DNA of 64,000 nucleotides from Brevibacterium sp. XM4083 (GTDB lineage: Bacteria; Actinomycetota; Actinomycetes; Actinomycetales; Brevibacteriaceae), in contig NZ_VFYR02000003.1 in the NCBI RefSeq assembly GCF_006489205.2, positions 427,462 through 491,461 of the forward strand, given 5' to 3'. The stretch's first letter is position 1, and every line of letters begins with the position of its first letter. The translations under genes and the position numbers were made by a program. Shown here one piece after another: positions 1 through 8,461 of this stretch. The notes below the pieces were generated by a model. That model was not told the origin of the DNA and did not search any database. It saw nothing but the letters and a program-made list of their open reading frames with translations.

Positions 1-255
1 GCGGCCGGATCGGGCATCGTCAAGGCCCTCCTCGGCGCCGGCTTCGTCGACAACCAGGCGGCCAAGGGCTCGGGCAATCGGCGGGAACTCCACCTCACCG
101 AGGCGGGAGCGGAGAAGGCCGACCACTGCGGTCGCCTGCTCGGGACCTCCCTCGACGACAACGCCCGCGCGATCGGACTCGACCCGGAGCGCCTCGCGCT
201 CACGATCCGCAGCCTCCACGACGAGGTCCGCACGGTCCGCCACCCCGACGGCTGA
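1..255 (+). CDS. MarR-family transcriptional regulator, C-terminal fragment
   Basis: Open from the first base and ends at TGA 253-255, so only the last 84 residues are present. They read like the wing and dimerisation part of a MarR winged-helix regulator: the segment RELHLTEAGAEKA corresponds to the wing and the 'LT.aG' step that follows the recognition helix, and is followed by amphipathic C-terminal helices. The start and HTH lie outside the window, so ligand and targets cannot be inferred. The DUF998 gene 75 bp downstream on the same strand may be co-transcribed or a target. Confidence 0.75.
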   Translation, partial: AAGSGIVKALLGAGFVDNQAAKGSGNRRELHLTEAGAEKADHCGRLLGTSLDDNARAIGLDPERLALTIRSLHDEVRTVRHPDG

Positions 256-330
256 CCGGACCCACCTCCCCCACCCGCACGCCGAACCTCAGCACAGCGA
301 ACCTCACCACCCCGAACCTCAGGAGCACCC

Positions 331-939
331 ATGGCACTGTCCCTCGCCCTTCTCGCGCTCGTCTTCGGCCTCGCCCGCCTCGGCGTCTTCATCGCCCTCC
401 ACCTCGTGCCCAGCGACTACACGATCGTCGGCCATGCCGTCAGCGACTACGCGGTCGGTCCGACCAGGCGGCTGAGCAGCGTGATGACGTGGCTGACCGC
501 GATCTTCTGGGCCCTGCTCGCCGCCGCGGTGGCCACCGGCGTCCCCGACTGGTCGGACGCCACCGGCATCGTCATCGCCCTCATCGTCCTCGCCGTGATC
601 TTCGCCGTCCTCCCGTTCGCCCCGACGACGCTCGAGGGTGAGGCGCCCACGCTCATCGGCCGGCTCCACTATCTGCTCGCGATCGCATGGTTCGCCATCA
701 GCTACGCGTGCATGGGCAACTTCTCGCGCTTCTTCGCCGGCACCGGACCGGCCTGGCTCGGCACCACCCTGACCGTCATCGGGTGGATCGCCGCGCTCTC
801 CCTGGCCATCAGCGTGCTCGTCCTCATCGTCAAGCGCCTGCGGCCGAAGGTCTTCGGCATCTCCGAGCGGATCTTCATCCTCTCCGTCAGCGTCTTCTAC
901 TGCCTCGTCGCCCTCGGGCTCGCGCTGCTGGCCGTGTGA
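331..939 (+). CDS. DUF998 family integral membrane protein
   Basis: 202 residues, almost entirely hydrophobic, with about six predicted membrane helices (approximately 1-25, 50-72, 80-100, 115-133, 147-168, 180-202). The periplasmic/cytosolic loops and the early 'SDY.vGP' step resemble DUF998 proteins, whose biochemical role is unknown. The ATG at 331 follows a CAGGAG Shine-Dalgarno-like sequence. It lies 75 bp behind the MarR-type gene, an arrangement often seen for MarR regulators and their targets, but no operator is obvious here. Confidence 0.75.
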   Translation: MALSLALLALVFGLARLGVFIALHLVPSDYTIVGHAVSDYAVGPTRRLSSVMTWLTAIFWALLAAAVATGVPDWSDATGIVIALIVLAVIFAVLPFAPTTLEGEAPTLIGRLHYLLAIAWFAISYACMGNFSRFFAGTGPAWLGTTLTVIGWIAALSLAISVLVLIVKRLRPKVFGISERIFILSVSVFYCLVALGLALLAV

Positions 940-985
940 GCGCCGCGAGCGACGTCCGCTGGGCCGCGAGGCGTACACTCGACCC

Positions 986-1726
986 GTGCCGCTGACGAAT
1001 CCCGGACCCGCCAGGCGCGGCCGCCCGCGCCTTCCCTGGGGCTCGATCCTGCGCAATCTCGCCCTTGCGCTCGTCATCCTCGCCGGGCTGTGGCTCGTCA
1101 TCAACGTCCACCTCCCCGGCCCGGGTGATCTTCGGGAGGACATCGCCGAGGCGGGGGTCTGGGGCGCCGGATTCTTCGTCCTCCTCTACACCGTCGTCGC
1201 CGCGACTCCGATCCCGGTGACGATCGTCGCCGTCGCCGGCGGACTCGCGTTCGGCCTGCCGCTGGGCACGCTGCTGTCGATGATCGGGGTCGTCCTCGGC
1301 GGGTGGGCCGGCTACTGGGTCGCCCGGGTGCTCGGACGGCAGACGGCTGCGAAGATGCTCGGCTCCCACGCCGAGGCGGTCGAATCCCAGCTCCGCGGCG
1401 GTGGCCTCTACGCGGTCGCCACGCTCCGGCTCATGCCGGGGTTCCCGTACTGGCCGGTCAACTACGGCAGCGGCGCATTCGGCATCGACAATCGCACGTT
1501 CGTCATCGCCACCGTCATCTCGTCCCTGCCCGGTCAGCTCTCCCTCGTCGCGATCGGGGCGTTCATCGGCGACCCGACGATCCTCAACGGCATCGCCGTG
1601 GCGGTGGCGTGGCTGCTCGTCGGCGGACTGACGATCCTGTCCTTCCGCCGCTGGCGCGGGACCAGGCACTCCGCACCCGCGCCTCCGCCGGACGGACCGG
1701 AGCCTGGGGCCACCGCCTCGAGCTGA
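986..1726 (+). CDS. TVP38/TMEM64 (VTT-domain) family membrane protein
   Basis: 246 residues with a short basic N-terminus, a TM helix at about 20-37 and a VTT/SNARE-associated core at about 60-200. The core contains the glycine-rich segments typical of the DedA/TVP38 superfamily ('GGLAFGLPLGTLLSMIGVVLGGWAGYW' region and 'LMPGFPYWPVNYGSGAFGI' region). The family is linked to lipid scrambling and membrane homeostasis; the substrate here is unknown. The GTG at 986 has no Shine-Dalgarno sequence but sits 6 nt after a TACACT -10 hexamer (974-979), the spacing expected of a leaderless transcript. It ends 3 bp from the convergent end of paaG. Confidence 0.8.
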   Translation: MPLTNPGPARRGRPRLPWGSILRNLALALVILAGLWLVINVHLPGPGDLREDIAEAGVWGAGFFVLLYTVVAATPIPVTIVAVAGGLAFGLPLGTLLSMIGVVLGGWAGYWVARVLGRQTAAKMLGSHAEAVESQLRGGGLYAVATLRLMPGFPYWPVNYGSGAFGIDNRTFVIATVISSLPGQLSLVAIGAFIGDPTILNGIAVAVAWLLVGGLTILSFRRWRGTRHSAPAPPPDGPEPGATASS

Positions 1727-1729
1727 GGC

Positions 1730-2506
1730 TCACCCGAAGTTCGGGGTGCGGCGCTCCTGGAAGGCCCGGAAGCCCTCGACGTAGTCCGGTGTCTGCCGGG
1801 CCGCCTCCTGCAGCTTCGCCTCGGCCTCGAGGACCTCGGCGATGCGCGGGCGGTCATCGACGAGCTTCTGCACGAAGCTCTTCTCCATCGCATACGCCTC
1901 GGCGGGTCCGGCGACGATGCGCTCGAGCTTCGTCGCGACGAAGTCGCTGAGTTCGGACGCGGGCACCGCACGGGAGACGATCCCGCTCGCTGCCGCCTCG
2001 GCGCCGGTCATGAAGTCACCGGTGACGATGAGGTCCATCGTCCGGTGGTAGCCGACCCGATCGAGGAACACGTGGTGGGCGCCGGAGTCGAGCATCGCGC
2101 CGATCGCGGCGAACGGCGAACCGAACTTCGCGTCATCGGCGGCGTAGATGATGTCGGCGGCCGCCGCGATCCCGAAGCCGAGCCCGAGCGCGGCCCCCTG
2201 GACCTGTGCGACGACGGGGATCGGCAGCCGCCTGATCGCGCGGAACACCGGGGTGAACGACTCCTCGAGGAACGCGTACGCGTCGTCGGTGGCGACGTCG
2301 ACGGCGGAGATGTCGCGCCCGGAGGAGAAGACCTTCCCCTCCCCGCGCAGCAGGAGGGCGCGCATGCCCGGCGTCGCCTCGGCGACCTTGCCGACAGCGG
2401 CCGCCAGCTCACCGAGGTTGTCGGCGGTGAGCGCATTGCGGGAGTCGGGTCCGTCGAGGACGATCTCGGCGATCGGTCCGCGGACGTCGAGTCTGATCTC
2501 GGTCAT
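1730..2506 (-). CDS. paaG: PaaG, 1,2-epoxyphenylacetyl-CoA isomerase (crotonase superfamily)
   Basis: 258 residues, last gene of the paa operon. It isomerises ring-1,2-epoxyphenylacetyl-CoA to the oxepin before ring cleavage by PaaZ. The crotonase fold is clear: oxyanion-hole segments around residues 57-68 (VFSSGRDISAVD) and 104-111 (GAALGLGF), and the PaaG-type FxxIGxxxDSG segment with Asp140 where hydratases carry the second glutamate. That Asp is why it is called isomerase rather than hydratase. The ATG at 2506 was chosen because the crotonase homology starts there; an in-frame extension upstream would overlap the regulatory space after paaH. The 3' end converges on the TVP38 gene. Confidence 0.85.
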   Translation of the reverse strand: MTEIRLDVRGPIAEIVLDGPDSRNALTADNLGELAAAVGKVAEATPGMRALLLRGEGKVFSSGRDISAVDVATDDAYAFLEESFTPVFRAIRRLPIPVVAQVQGAALGLGFGIAAAADIIYAADDAKFGSPFAAIGAMLDSGAHHVFLDRVGYHRTMDLIVTGDFMTGAEAAASGIVSRAVPASELSDFVATKLERIVAGPAEAYAMEKSFVQKLVDDRPRIAEVLEAEAKLQEAARQTPDYVEGFRAFQERRTPNFG

Positions 2507-2522
2507 CGGCTGTCCTTCCAGG

Positions 2523-3419
2523 TCACCAGTCGTAGAAGCCCTTGCCGGTCTTGCGACCGAGCTCCCCGGCTGTGACCTTGTCGCGCAGCAGCTGAGGCGG
2601 GGCGAAGCGGGGTCCGAGTTCGCGCTCGAGATGTTCGGCGATGCCGAGGCGCACGTCAAGTCCGACGATGTCGGTCGTCTTCAGCGGTCCGGCCGGATGC
2701 CGGTACCCGAGCGTCATCGCGGTGTCGATGTCGGCAGCGCTCGCCACGCCCTCCTCGACCATGCGGATGGCTTCGAGGGCGAGTGTCACGCCGAGGCGGG
2801 AGGAGGCGAAGCCGGGTGAATCGGTCACCGTGATCGGGGTCTTCCCGAGGCCGGCGACCCAGTTCGCCGCCGCTGTGACGAGCTGCGGTGAGGTCTGGGA
2901 GCCGACGACGATCTCGACGAGGTCGGAGACGGGCACCGGGTTGAAGAAGTGGAGGCCGATGAGCGCCTGCGGACGCGGCAGTGCGGCGGCGAGTTCGTCG
3001 ATCGACAAGGCACTCGTGTTCGTGCCGATGCTCGCCGCCGGGGCGTACTTCGCGATCGCGGCGAGGATCGTGCGCTTGAGTTCGATGTCCTCGGGCACGG
3101 CTTCGATGACGAGCAGCGCCTCATCGAGCAGGGTGGGGTCGCGGACGACGTCGACGCGGCCGGGCACCGCGATGCCCTTGGCCTCGGACTTCGCGATCGA
3201 GGCGTCGACCCGGTCGCGGGCCGCGGCCACGGTCTCCTCGGTGCTCTCGATGACGATGACATGGGCGCCGGCGGTCGCGAAGGCGTGGGCGATGCCCGCC
3301 CCCATCCGGCCTCCGCCGTAGACGCCGACCGTGTCGGGGACGTGTGCCCGGTCCGTCGCCGAGGCGGTCGCCTCGACCGTGCCGGTTCCTGTGCCTGCTG
3401 GGGTCGTCGTCTCGCTCAC
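2523..3419 (-). CDS. paaH: PaaH, 3-hydroxyacyl-CoA (3-hydroxyadipyl-CoA) dehydrogenase
   Basis: 298 residues. An N-terminal Rossmann domain has the dinucleotide motif GGGRMGAGIA (about 35-44), preceded by a low-complexity leader of about 25 residues. The catalytic His157 and Asn160 are in LIGLHFFNPVP, and the C-terminal HAD dimer domain ends in GRKTGKGFYDW. It oxidises 3-hydroxyadipyl-CoA to 3-oxoadipyl-CoA with NAD+. It starts 4 bp inside paaF's stop (ATGA), so the two are probably translationally coupled, and is followed 16 bp later by paaG. Confidence 0.88.
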   Translation of the reverse strand: MSETTTPAGTGTGTVEATASATDRAHVPDTVGVYGGGRMGAGIAHAFATAGAHVIVIESTEETVAAARDRVDASIAKSEAKGIAVPGRVDVVRDPTLLDEALLVIEAVPEDIELKRTILAAIAKYAPAASIGTNTSALSIDELAAALPRPQALIGLHFFNPVPVSDLVEIVVGSQTSPQLVTAAANWVAGLGKTPITVTDSPGFASSRLGVTLALEAIRMVEEGVASAADIDTAMTLGYRHPAGPLKTTDIVGLDVRLGIAEHLERELGPRFAPPQLLRDKVTAGELGRKTGKGFYDW

Positions 3420-4264
3420 TCGTGACCGGCCTCTCTCTTCGCCTGCTTCTTCGCATCGCGGCGGGCGAGGAACGCATCCATCCGCGCGAACTTCTCGTCG
3501 GTTTCGAACAGCACCGCCTGGGCGATGTTGTCGATGAGGGGGTGGGCCTCGCGGGGGGCGTGGAAGGCCGACTTCGTCAGTCGCACGGCCAGCGGCGCGA
3601 AGCTCGCGATCCGGTCGGCGAGCGCCTCGCCGGCGACCTCGAGCTCATCGGGGTCGACGACATCATTGAGGAGGCCGATGGCCCTGGCCTCGTCGGCGTT
3701 GAGGGTGCGACCGGCGAGGAGGATCTCCTTGGCCCGCGGCTCCCCGACGAGCTCCCGCAGCCGCCAGGCGGCACCGGCGGCGGCGAGGATGCCGAGGCCG
3801 GGTTCGGGGTTGCCGATCTTCGTGCTCGGGGTGCCGATGCGGAAGTCGGCGGCGAACGCGAGTTCGGCCCCGCCGCCGAGGGCGTACCCGTCGACGAGCG
3901 CGATGACGGGCATCGGCAGGTCGAGGATGCGGCTGAAGATCTTCGAGTTGATGCCGGCCAGGGCGTCGTCGCGACGGCGTTCGCGCAGCTGTCCGATGTC
4001 GGCGCCGGCCGCGAAGGTCCCCCCGGTGCCGGTGATGATCGCGACCTGCGGGTGCGCTTCGAGTTCGGCGCACACCTCGTGGAGGGCCTCGACCATCGGC
4101 AGGTCGATGGCGTTGCGCACCTCGGGGCGGTTGAGCCGGATGATCATCCGGTTCTCCCCGCGCTCGACGAGCAGCGGTGAGCCTGCGTCCGCGCCCGCCT
4201 GCGTCGCGGAGTCCCCGCCCGCAGGCGCCGCAGACCCTGCGCCCGTGCCGGCCTGCTCGCTCAT
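3416..4264 (-). CDS. paaF: PaaF, enoyl-CoA (2,3-dehydroadipyl-CoA) hydratase
   Basis: 282 residues. Crotonase-superfamily hydratase: the oxyanion-hole segment AAGADI is at about 85-90, and both catalytic glutamates are present, Glu134 in GGGAELA and Glu154 in NPEPGLGI. The two-glutamate signature separates it from the adjacent paaG. It hydrates 2,3-dehydroadipyl-CoA. The ATG at 4264 overlaps the TGA of the thiolase gene by 4 bp. The first ~30 residues are Ala/Gly-rich and lie before the folded domain, a decoration repeated in several other proteins of this window. Confidence 0.85.
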   Translation of the reverse strand: MSEQAGTGAGSAAPAGGDSATQAGADAGSPLLVERGENRMIIRLNRPEVRNAIDLPMVEALHEVCAELEAHPQVAIITGTGGTFAAGADIGQLRERRRDDALAGINSKIFSRILDLPMPVIALVDGYALGGGAELAFAADFRIGTPSTKIGNPEPGLGILAAAGAAWRLRELVGEPRAKEILLAGRTLNADEARAIGLLNDVVDPDELEVAGEALADRIASFAPLAVRLTKSAFHAPREAHPLIDNIAQAVLFETDEKFARMDAFLARRDAKKQAKREAGHE

Positions 4265-5427
4265 GCGCGTTCCAGGAGGACGGCCGAGCCCTGCCCGACG
4301 CCCACGCACATCGTCGCGAGTCCGCGCTTCTCCTCGCCCTGCTCGAGGCGGTTGAGCAGGGTGAGGGTGATGCGGGTGCCGGAGGCGCCGAGCGGGTGGC
4401 CGAGCGCGATCGCCCCGCCGAACTCGTTGACGATCTCCGGGTTGAGGTGGAGGTCTCGGATGCACGCGAGCGACTGGGAGGCGAAGGCTTCGTTGAGCTC
4501 GACGGCGTCGAGGTCGTCGACGCTCCAGCCGACGCGCGCGAGCGCCTTCTCCGAGGCGGGCACGGGGCCGATGCCCATGATCTCCGGCGGCACGCCGGCG
4601 CTGGCACCGGCGACGACGCGGGCCCGCGGGGTGAGTCCGTGCTTCTCCGCGTAGCGGTCGGAGACGAGGATCGTCACGGCCGCACCGTCGTTGAGCGACG
4701 ACGAGTTGCCGGCGGTGATGACGCTGTCCGGGCCGTGGAGGGTGCGCAGCTTCGCGAGCTTCTCCGGGGTGGTGTCGGCACGCGGGCCCTCATCGGCGGT
4801 GACGTCGCCTACGGGCATGATCTCCGGGTCGAACTTCCCCTCGGCCTGCGCGGCGAGCGCCTTCTGGTGGGAGGCGTAGGCGAAGGCGTCGAGCTCTTCG
4901 CGGGTGAGGTTCCAGCGCTGCGCGACGCGTTCGGCCGTCTCCGGCATCGACAGCGTCGTGTCCTCGTCGAACTGCGGGTTGGGGAAGCGCCAGCCGATCG
5001 ACGTGTCGAAGGTCTTGCCGGGCTTCGACCAGGCCCGTGAGGGCTTCTCGGTCACCCATGGGGCGCGGGTCATCGATTCTACACCGCCGGCCACGACGAC
5101 GTCGGCATCGCCGGCGGCGATCATCGCCCGGCCCTGGATGATCGAGGTCAGGCCCGAGGCGCAGAGGCGGTTGACGGTGAAGCCGGGCACGGAGACGGGC
5201 AGCCCGGCGAGCAGCACGGCCATGCGGGCGACGTTGCGGTTGTCCTCACCGGCCTGGTTCGCCGCCCCCATGATCACCTCGTCGATGTCGGCCGGGTCGA
5301 TCCCGGTGCGGTCGACGACGGCCTTCAGCGTCGTGGCGAGCAGATCGTCGGGCCGCTGATCGGCGAGCACTCCGCCGTAGCGGCCGATGGGGGTGCGCAG
5401 TCCGTCAAGGATGTAAGCCTCAGGCAT
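4261..5427 (-). CDS. paaJ: PaaJ/PcaF, 3-oxoadipyl-CoA thiolase
   Basis: 388 residues, full thiolase length. The acyl-accepting Cys89 lies in VNRLCASGL, the histidine in GGAIALGHPLGASG and the second cysteine in MCVGVGQG near the C-terminus. It cleaves 3-oxoadipyl-CoA to succinyl-CoA and acetyl-CoA, and probably also acts on 3-oxo-5,6-dehydrosuberyl-CoA. Placement between paaE and paaF supports PaaJ over a generic fatty-acid thiolase. ATG at 5427 with an AAGGAG-like Shine-Dalgarno. The 86-bp gap to paaE is the largest break inside the operon and could hold a weak internal promoter, though none is convincing. Confidence 0.87.
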   Translation of the reverse strand: MPEAYILDGLRTPIGRYGGVLADQRPDDLLATTLKAVVDRTGIDPADIDEVIMGAANQAGEDNRNVARMAVLLAGLPVSVPGFTVNRLCASGLTSIIQGRAMIAAGDADVVVAGGVESMTRAPWVTEKPSRAWSKPGKTFDTSIGWRFPNPQFDEDTTLSMPETAERVAQRWNLTREELDAFAYASHQKALAAQAEGKFDPEIMPVGDVTADEGPRADTTPEKLAKLRTLHGPDSVITAGNSSSLNDGAAVTILVSDRYAEKHGLTPRARVVAGASAGVPPEIMGIGPVPASEKALARVGWSVDDLDAVELNEAFASQSLACIRDLHLNPEIVNEFGGAIALGHPLGASGTRITLTLLNRLEQGEEKRGLATMCVGVGQGSAVLLERA

Positions 5428-5513
5428 GGTGCTCCTTATTCTCGGGTCAGACGTGATGATCGTAGCGCGGTGCCCGGCCGGACGTGCGGACGGGTCATCC
5501 TGCGGAATCGGGC

Positions 5514-6623
5514 TCAGGAGTCGAAGTCGATGGTGACCTCGTCGCTGACGGGGAACGTCTGGCAGGTGAGCACGAAGTTCGCGGCCACCTCGGCGTCCTC
5601 GAGGGCGTAGTTGCGGACCATGTCGACCTCACCGGCGCACACCTTGGCCCGGCAGGTTCCGCACACGCCGCCCTTGCACGCGAACGGCAGGTCCGACCGC
5701 GATTCCTGCGCGGAGTCGAGGATCGTCATGCCCTGTGACATCGCCGAGGTGGTCCGCCGTCCGTCGAGGATGACCGTGACCTCGGAGGTCGCCCCCTCGA
5801 GGACCTTGTCGGCGTGGACGACCTCGGGTGGGGGCTCGTCGACGTAGAAGAGCTCGAAGTGGACCTTCTCCTTCGGCACCCCGAGTTCGTCGAGGACCGC
5901 ACGGGAGTCGCTGAGCATGCCGAAGGGGCCGCACAGCCACACGTGGTCGACGTCGTCGATGGGCACGAGCATTGTCAGCAGCTGACGCAGCTTGTCGGCG
6001 TCGAGGCGGCCGGAGAAGAGGTCGACCTCGCGGGGTTCGCGGGAGAGGACGTGGACGAGGTCGAGCTGCTGGTTGCGGGCGTCCTTGAGGTCGGCGAGCT
6101 CCTCGGCGAACATCACGGTGTTCGTCGAGCGATTGCCGTAGAGCAGGGTCACCGAGGCGTCGGGGTTCGCCAGCACGGTCGTGGCGATCGAGAGCATCGG
6201 GGTGATCCCCGAGCCGGCGGCGATGCACAGGTGCTTTCCGCCGAGGCTGGGGTCGGCCTGGAAGCTGCCGCTGGGCGGCTGGACCTCGATCGTCTCACCG
6301 GGGCGGACGTCGCGCACGAGCCACTGGGAGAAGAGTCCGTCGGGGATCTCGCGCACGCCGATGCGCGGGGCGGTGCCGGCCGGGGCGCAGATCGAGTACG
6401 TGCGGCGGTGCTCGACGCCGTCGATGATCCGGCGCAGGGTCAGCGACTGGCCGGCGGCGAAGTCGAAGAGCTCGGCGAGGTCGGCGGGCACGTCGAAGGT
6501 CACGGCCGCGGAGTCTTCGGTGAGGTGGTCGACAGAGGCGACCGTGAGCGGGTGGAAGCCCGTGCGGTCACCGGACTGGGGGGCTGCGGAGGTCGGCGTG
6601 TTCGCACCCAGCGTTTCGGTCAT
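5514..6623 (-). CDS. paaE: PaaE, reductase subunit of phenylacetyl-CoA 1,2-epoxidase
   Basis: 369 residues. A ferredoxin-NADP reductase module comes first: FAD-binding RTYSIC at 74-79, nucleotide-binding AGSGITP at about 136-142, CGPFGM at 231-236. A plant-type 2Fe-2S ferredoxin follows with Cys316, Cys321, Cys324 and Cys354 (C-x4-C-x2-C-x29-C). It passes electrons from NADPH to the PaaABC(D) di-iron epoxidase. Starts 1 bp after the paaD stop codon, consistent with coupled translation. Length and domain order match characterised PaaE proteins. Confidence 0.92.
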   Translation of the reverse strand: MTETLGANTPTSAAPQSGDRTGFHPLTVASVDHLTEDSAAVTFDVPADLAELFDFAAGQSLTLRRIIDGVEHRRTYSICAPAGTAPRIGVREIPDGLFSQWLVRDVRPGETIEVQPPSGSFQADPSLGGKHLCIAAGSGITPMLSIATTVLANPDASVTLLYGNRSTNTVMFAEELADLKDARNQQLDLVHVLSREPREVDLFSGRLDADKLRQLLTMLVPIDDVDHVWLCGPFGMLSDSRAVLDELGVPKEKVHFELFYVDEPPPEVVHADKVLEGATSEVTVILDGRRTTSAMSQGMTILDSAQESRSDLPFACKGGVCGTCRAKVCAGEVDMVRNYALEDAEVAANFVLTCQTFPVSDEVTIDFDS

Positions 6624-6624
6624 C

Positions 6625-7158
6625 TCAGATCTCCTTGACGTGTTCGAAGGGTTCGAGGCAGGTCCGGCACTGGTACATCGCCTTGCACGCGGTCGGCCCG
6701 AACTCCGAGGTCAGCGCCACATCGTCGGATCCGCACAGGGTGCACACGATGGCGCGGCGGGTCGGCATGAGGGTGAGTGCGACCGGGCCCTGGCGGCGGG
6801 GCGCCTGCCCGGGCGGGGAGATCCCGGCTCCGGCGAGTGCGGCCCGTCCCTCCTCGGTGATCCAGTCGCTCGACCACGCAGGGGTGAGCGAGACGCGGAT
6901 CTCCGCATCGGGGAAGCCGGCGTCCTGGAGTTCGCGCTGGAGGTCATCGCGCATCGTCGCCATGGCCGGGCAGCCCGAGTAGGTGGGGGTGATCGTCGCG
7001 ACGACGTGATCGTCCTCGATCGTGACGTCCCGGAGCACGCCGAGGTCGACGAGCGTGAGCATCGGCATCTCCGGGTCGGTGACGCGGGCGGCGGCGGCAC
7101 GGGCGCGGTCGACCGCCTCGGCGCCGTCGGTGAGCGGGGTCAGGGGCATCGCGGTCAC
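6625..7158 (-). CDS. paaD: PaaD, MIP18/DUF59-type Fe-S assembly factor of the epoxidase
   Basis: 177 residues with a DUF59/MIP18 domain in the first ~100 residues (segment 'TPTYSGCPAM' with the conserved cysteine) and a C-terminal zinc-ribbon-like tail with Cys pairs in CTLC and CRTC. PaaD is needed for phenylacetyl-CoA epoxidase activity, probably through cluster maturation of PaaE. I chose GTG 7158, which overlaps the paaC TGA by 4 bp and has GGAGGG 6 nt upstream; the ATG at 7149 is an alternative but is spaced too far from that Shine-Dalgarno. Confidence 0.88.
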   Translation of the reverse strand: MTAMPLTPLTDGAEAVDRARAAAARVTDPEMPMLTLVDLGVLRDVTIEDDHVVATITPTYSGCPAMATMRDDLQRELQDAGFPDAEIRVSLTPAWSSDWITEEGRAALAGAGISPPGQAPRRQGPVALTLMPTRRAIVCTLCGSDDVALTSEFGPTACKAMYQCRTCLEPFEHVKEI

Positions 7159-8132
7159 CACTGTCCCTCCGGGTGGGCGCGGGCGACGACCTGCATCTCG
7201 GCGAGCATGCGCGAGAGCGCCTCGGTGTGGAGGCCGTCGCGGCCCTTCTTGCCGCGCACGCCGGCGAGCGCCCCGCGGTCGGGACGGTCGATGCCGGCGG
7301 CGGCGAAGACCTGGTCGAGGATGACCCCGGCTTCGTCCTCGACCGCGGCGGGGTCGACGCCGATGCCGGCCGCGGCGACGACCGCTTCGGTCGGGTGCGT
7401 CTCGAAGAGCTCGGCCCACAGCGGCCACAGGCCGGACAGGGCGGTCAGCAGCCGGGCCCGGGACTCCTCGGTGCCGCGGGCCAGGGTGAGGACCCAGCGG
7501 GCGGAGAAGTCGCGGTGGTAGGACATCTCCTTGACGCCCTTGGCCGCGATCGCCGCGAGCACGGAGTCGCGGCTGTCCGTCAGGCGCTCGAAGATCGCCA
7601 GGCGCCAGGTGGAGTAGATGAGGATCTTCGCGACCGCCTCGGCGAAGTCGCCGTTGGGGACCTCCGCGAGCCGGACGTTGCGGAAGGCCATGTCGTCGCG
7701 GAAGTACGCGAGCCGGTCCTCATCGGGCACCGGCGAGGAGGCCGGCAGCTCGGGCACGAGGCTCGGGTCGGCTGCGGCGGCGCGGGCGAGGAGGAGACGG
7801 GCCTGCCCGAGGAGGTCGAGGGAGATGTTGGCGAGCGCGATGTCCTCTTCGAGGTCGGGGGCGTTCGAGCACCACTCGGAGATGCGCTGGGAGAAGACGA
7901 GGGCGTCGTCGCCGAGCATGAGGCAGTAGGCGGCGAGCGCGGCCGGGTCGACGCCCTCGGGCACGGTCGTGTCGACGCCGGCCAGCGGGTCCTCGAAGTC
8001 GGTGCCGAAGGCCCAGTGGGCGTCGTTGACGAGGAGACCGGAGTAGGCGCTCTCGTGCGAGTCGTGGTCGACGGTCGTGCCGGCCTCGTCGTGTTCGACG
8101 TGGACCTTGGGGGCGTTGGGTTCGTTCGTCAT
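7155..8132 (-). CDS. paaC: PaaC, structural subunit of phenylacetyl-CoA 1,2-epoxidase
   Basis: 325 residues. Ferritin-like helical bundle protein that pairs with PaaA to form the epoxidase core. The segment from ALAAYCLMLGDDALVFSQRISEW through the LLGQARLLLARAAA helix and MSYHRDFSARWVLTLARGT is characteristic of PaaC. It is longer than the enterobacterial protein by an acidic N-terminal leader of about 60 residues. ATG 8132 is preferred; a GTG at 8147 overlapping the paaB stop is also possible, neither having a strong Shine-Dalgarno. Confidence 0.9.
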   Translation of the reverse strand: MTNEPNAPKVHVEHDEAGTTVDHDSHESAYSGLLVNDAHWAFGTDFEDPLAGVDTTVPEGVDPAALAAYCLMLGDDALVFSQRISEWCSNAPDLEEDIALANISLDLLGQARLLLARAAAADPSLVPELPASSPVPDEDRLAYFRDDMAFRNVRLAEVPNGDFAEAVAKILIYSTWRLAIFERLTDSRDSVLAAIAAKGVKEMSYHRDFSARWVLTLARGTEESRARLLTALSGLWPLWAELFETHPTEAVVAAAGIGVDPAAVEDEAGVILDQVFAAAGIDRPDRGALAGVRGKKGRDGLHTEALSRMLAEMQVVARAHPEGQW

Positions 8133-8143
8133 CTGCTCGTCAC

Positions 8144-8461
8144 TCACATGTGCGGGACATCGTCGGGGATGTCGTAGAAGGTCGGGTGCCGGTAGACCTT
8201 GTCGCCACTGGGGGCGAACATCGGGTCCTTCTCGTCGGGACTCGACGCGGTGATGTCGGACGAGCGCACGACCCAGATGCTCACGCCTTCGTTGCGGCGG
8301 GTGTAGACGTCGCGGGCGTGGCGGAGCGCGAGCTGGTCGTCGGGGGCGTGGAGGGAGCCGACGTGGACGTGGTTGAGGCCGCGCTTGCCGCGGACGAAGA
8401 CCTCGTAGAGCGGCCATTCGCCGCGGGCGCGGGGGGTATTCGCCGAGGTGGTGTCGGTCAT
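8144..8461 (-). CDS. paaB: PaaB, small subunit of phenylacetyl-CoA 1,2-epoxidase
   Basis: 105 residues. The PaaB fold is evident from [26 protein letters not shown] at about 16-41 and the later [17 protein letters not shown] segment. PaaB bridges PaaAC heterodimers in the multicomponent epoxidase. ATG 8461 overlaps the paaA stop by 4 bp (ATGA), and the downstream paaC start is equally tight, so A-B-C are made as a unit. Confidence 0.93.
   Translation of the reverse strand: MTDTTSANTPRARGEWPLYEVFVRGKRGLNHVHVGSLHAPDDQLALRHARDVYTRRNEGVSIWVVRSSDITASSPDEKDPMFAPSGDKVYRHPTFYDIPDDVPHM

Noticed and set aside
1730..2659. Longer N-terminus for paaG
   Set aside because: The extension overlaps paaH and does not belong to the crotonase fold.
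4265..4465. Extended start for paaF
   Set aside because: It would lie inside the thiolase gene; the ATGA overlap at 4264 gives the natural start.
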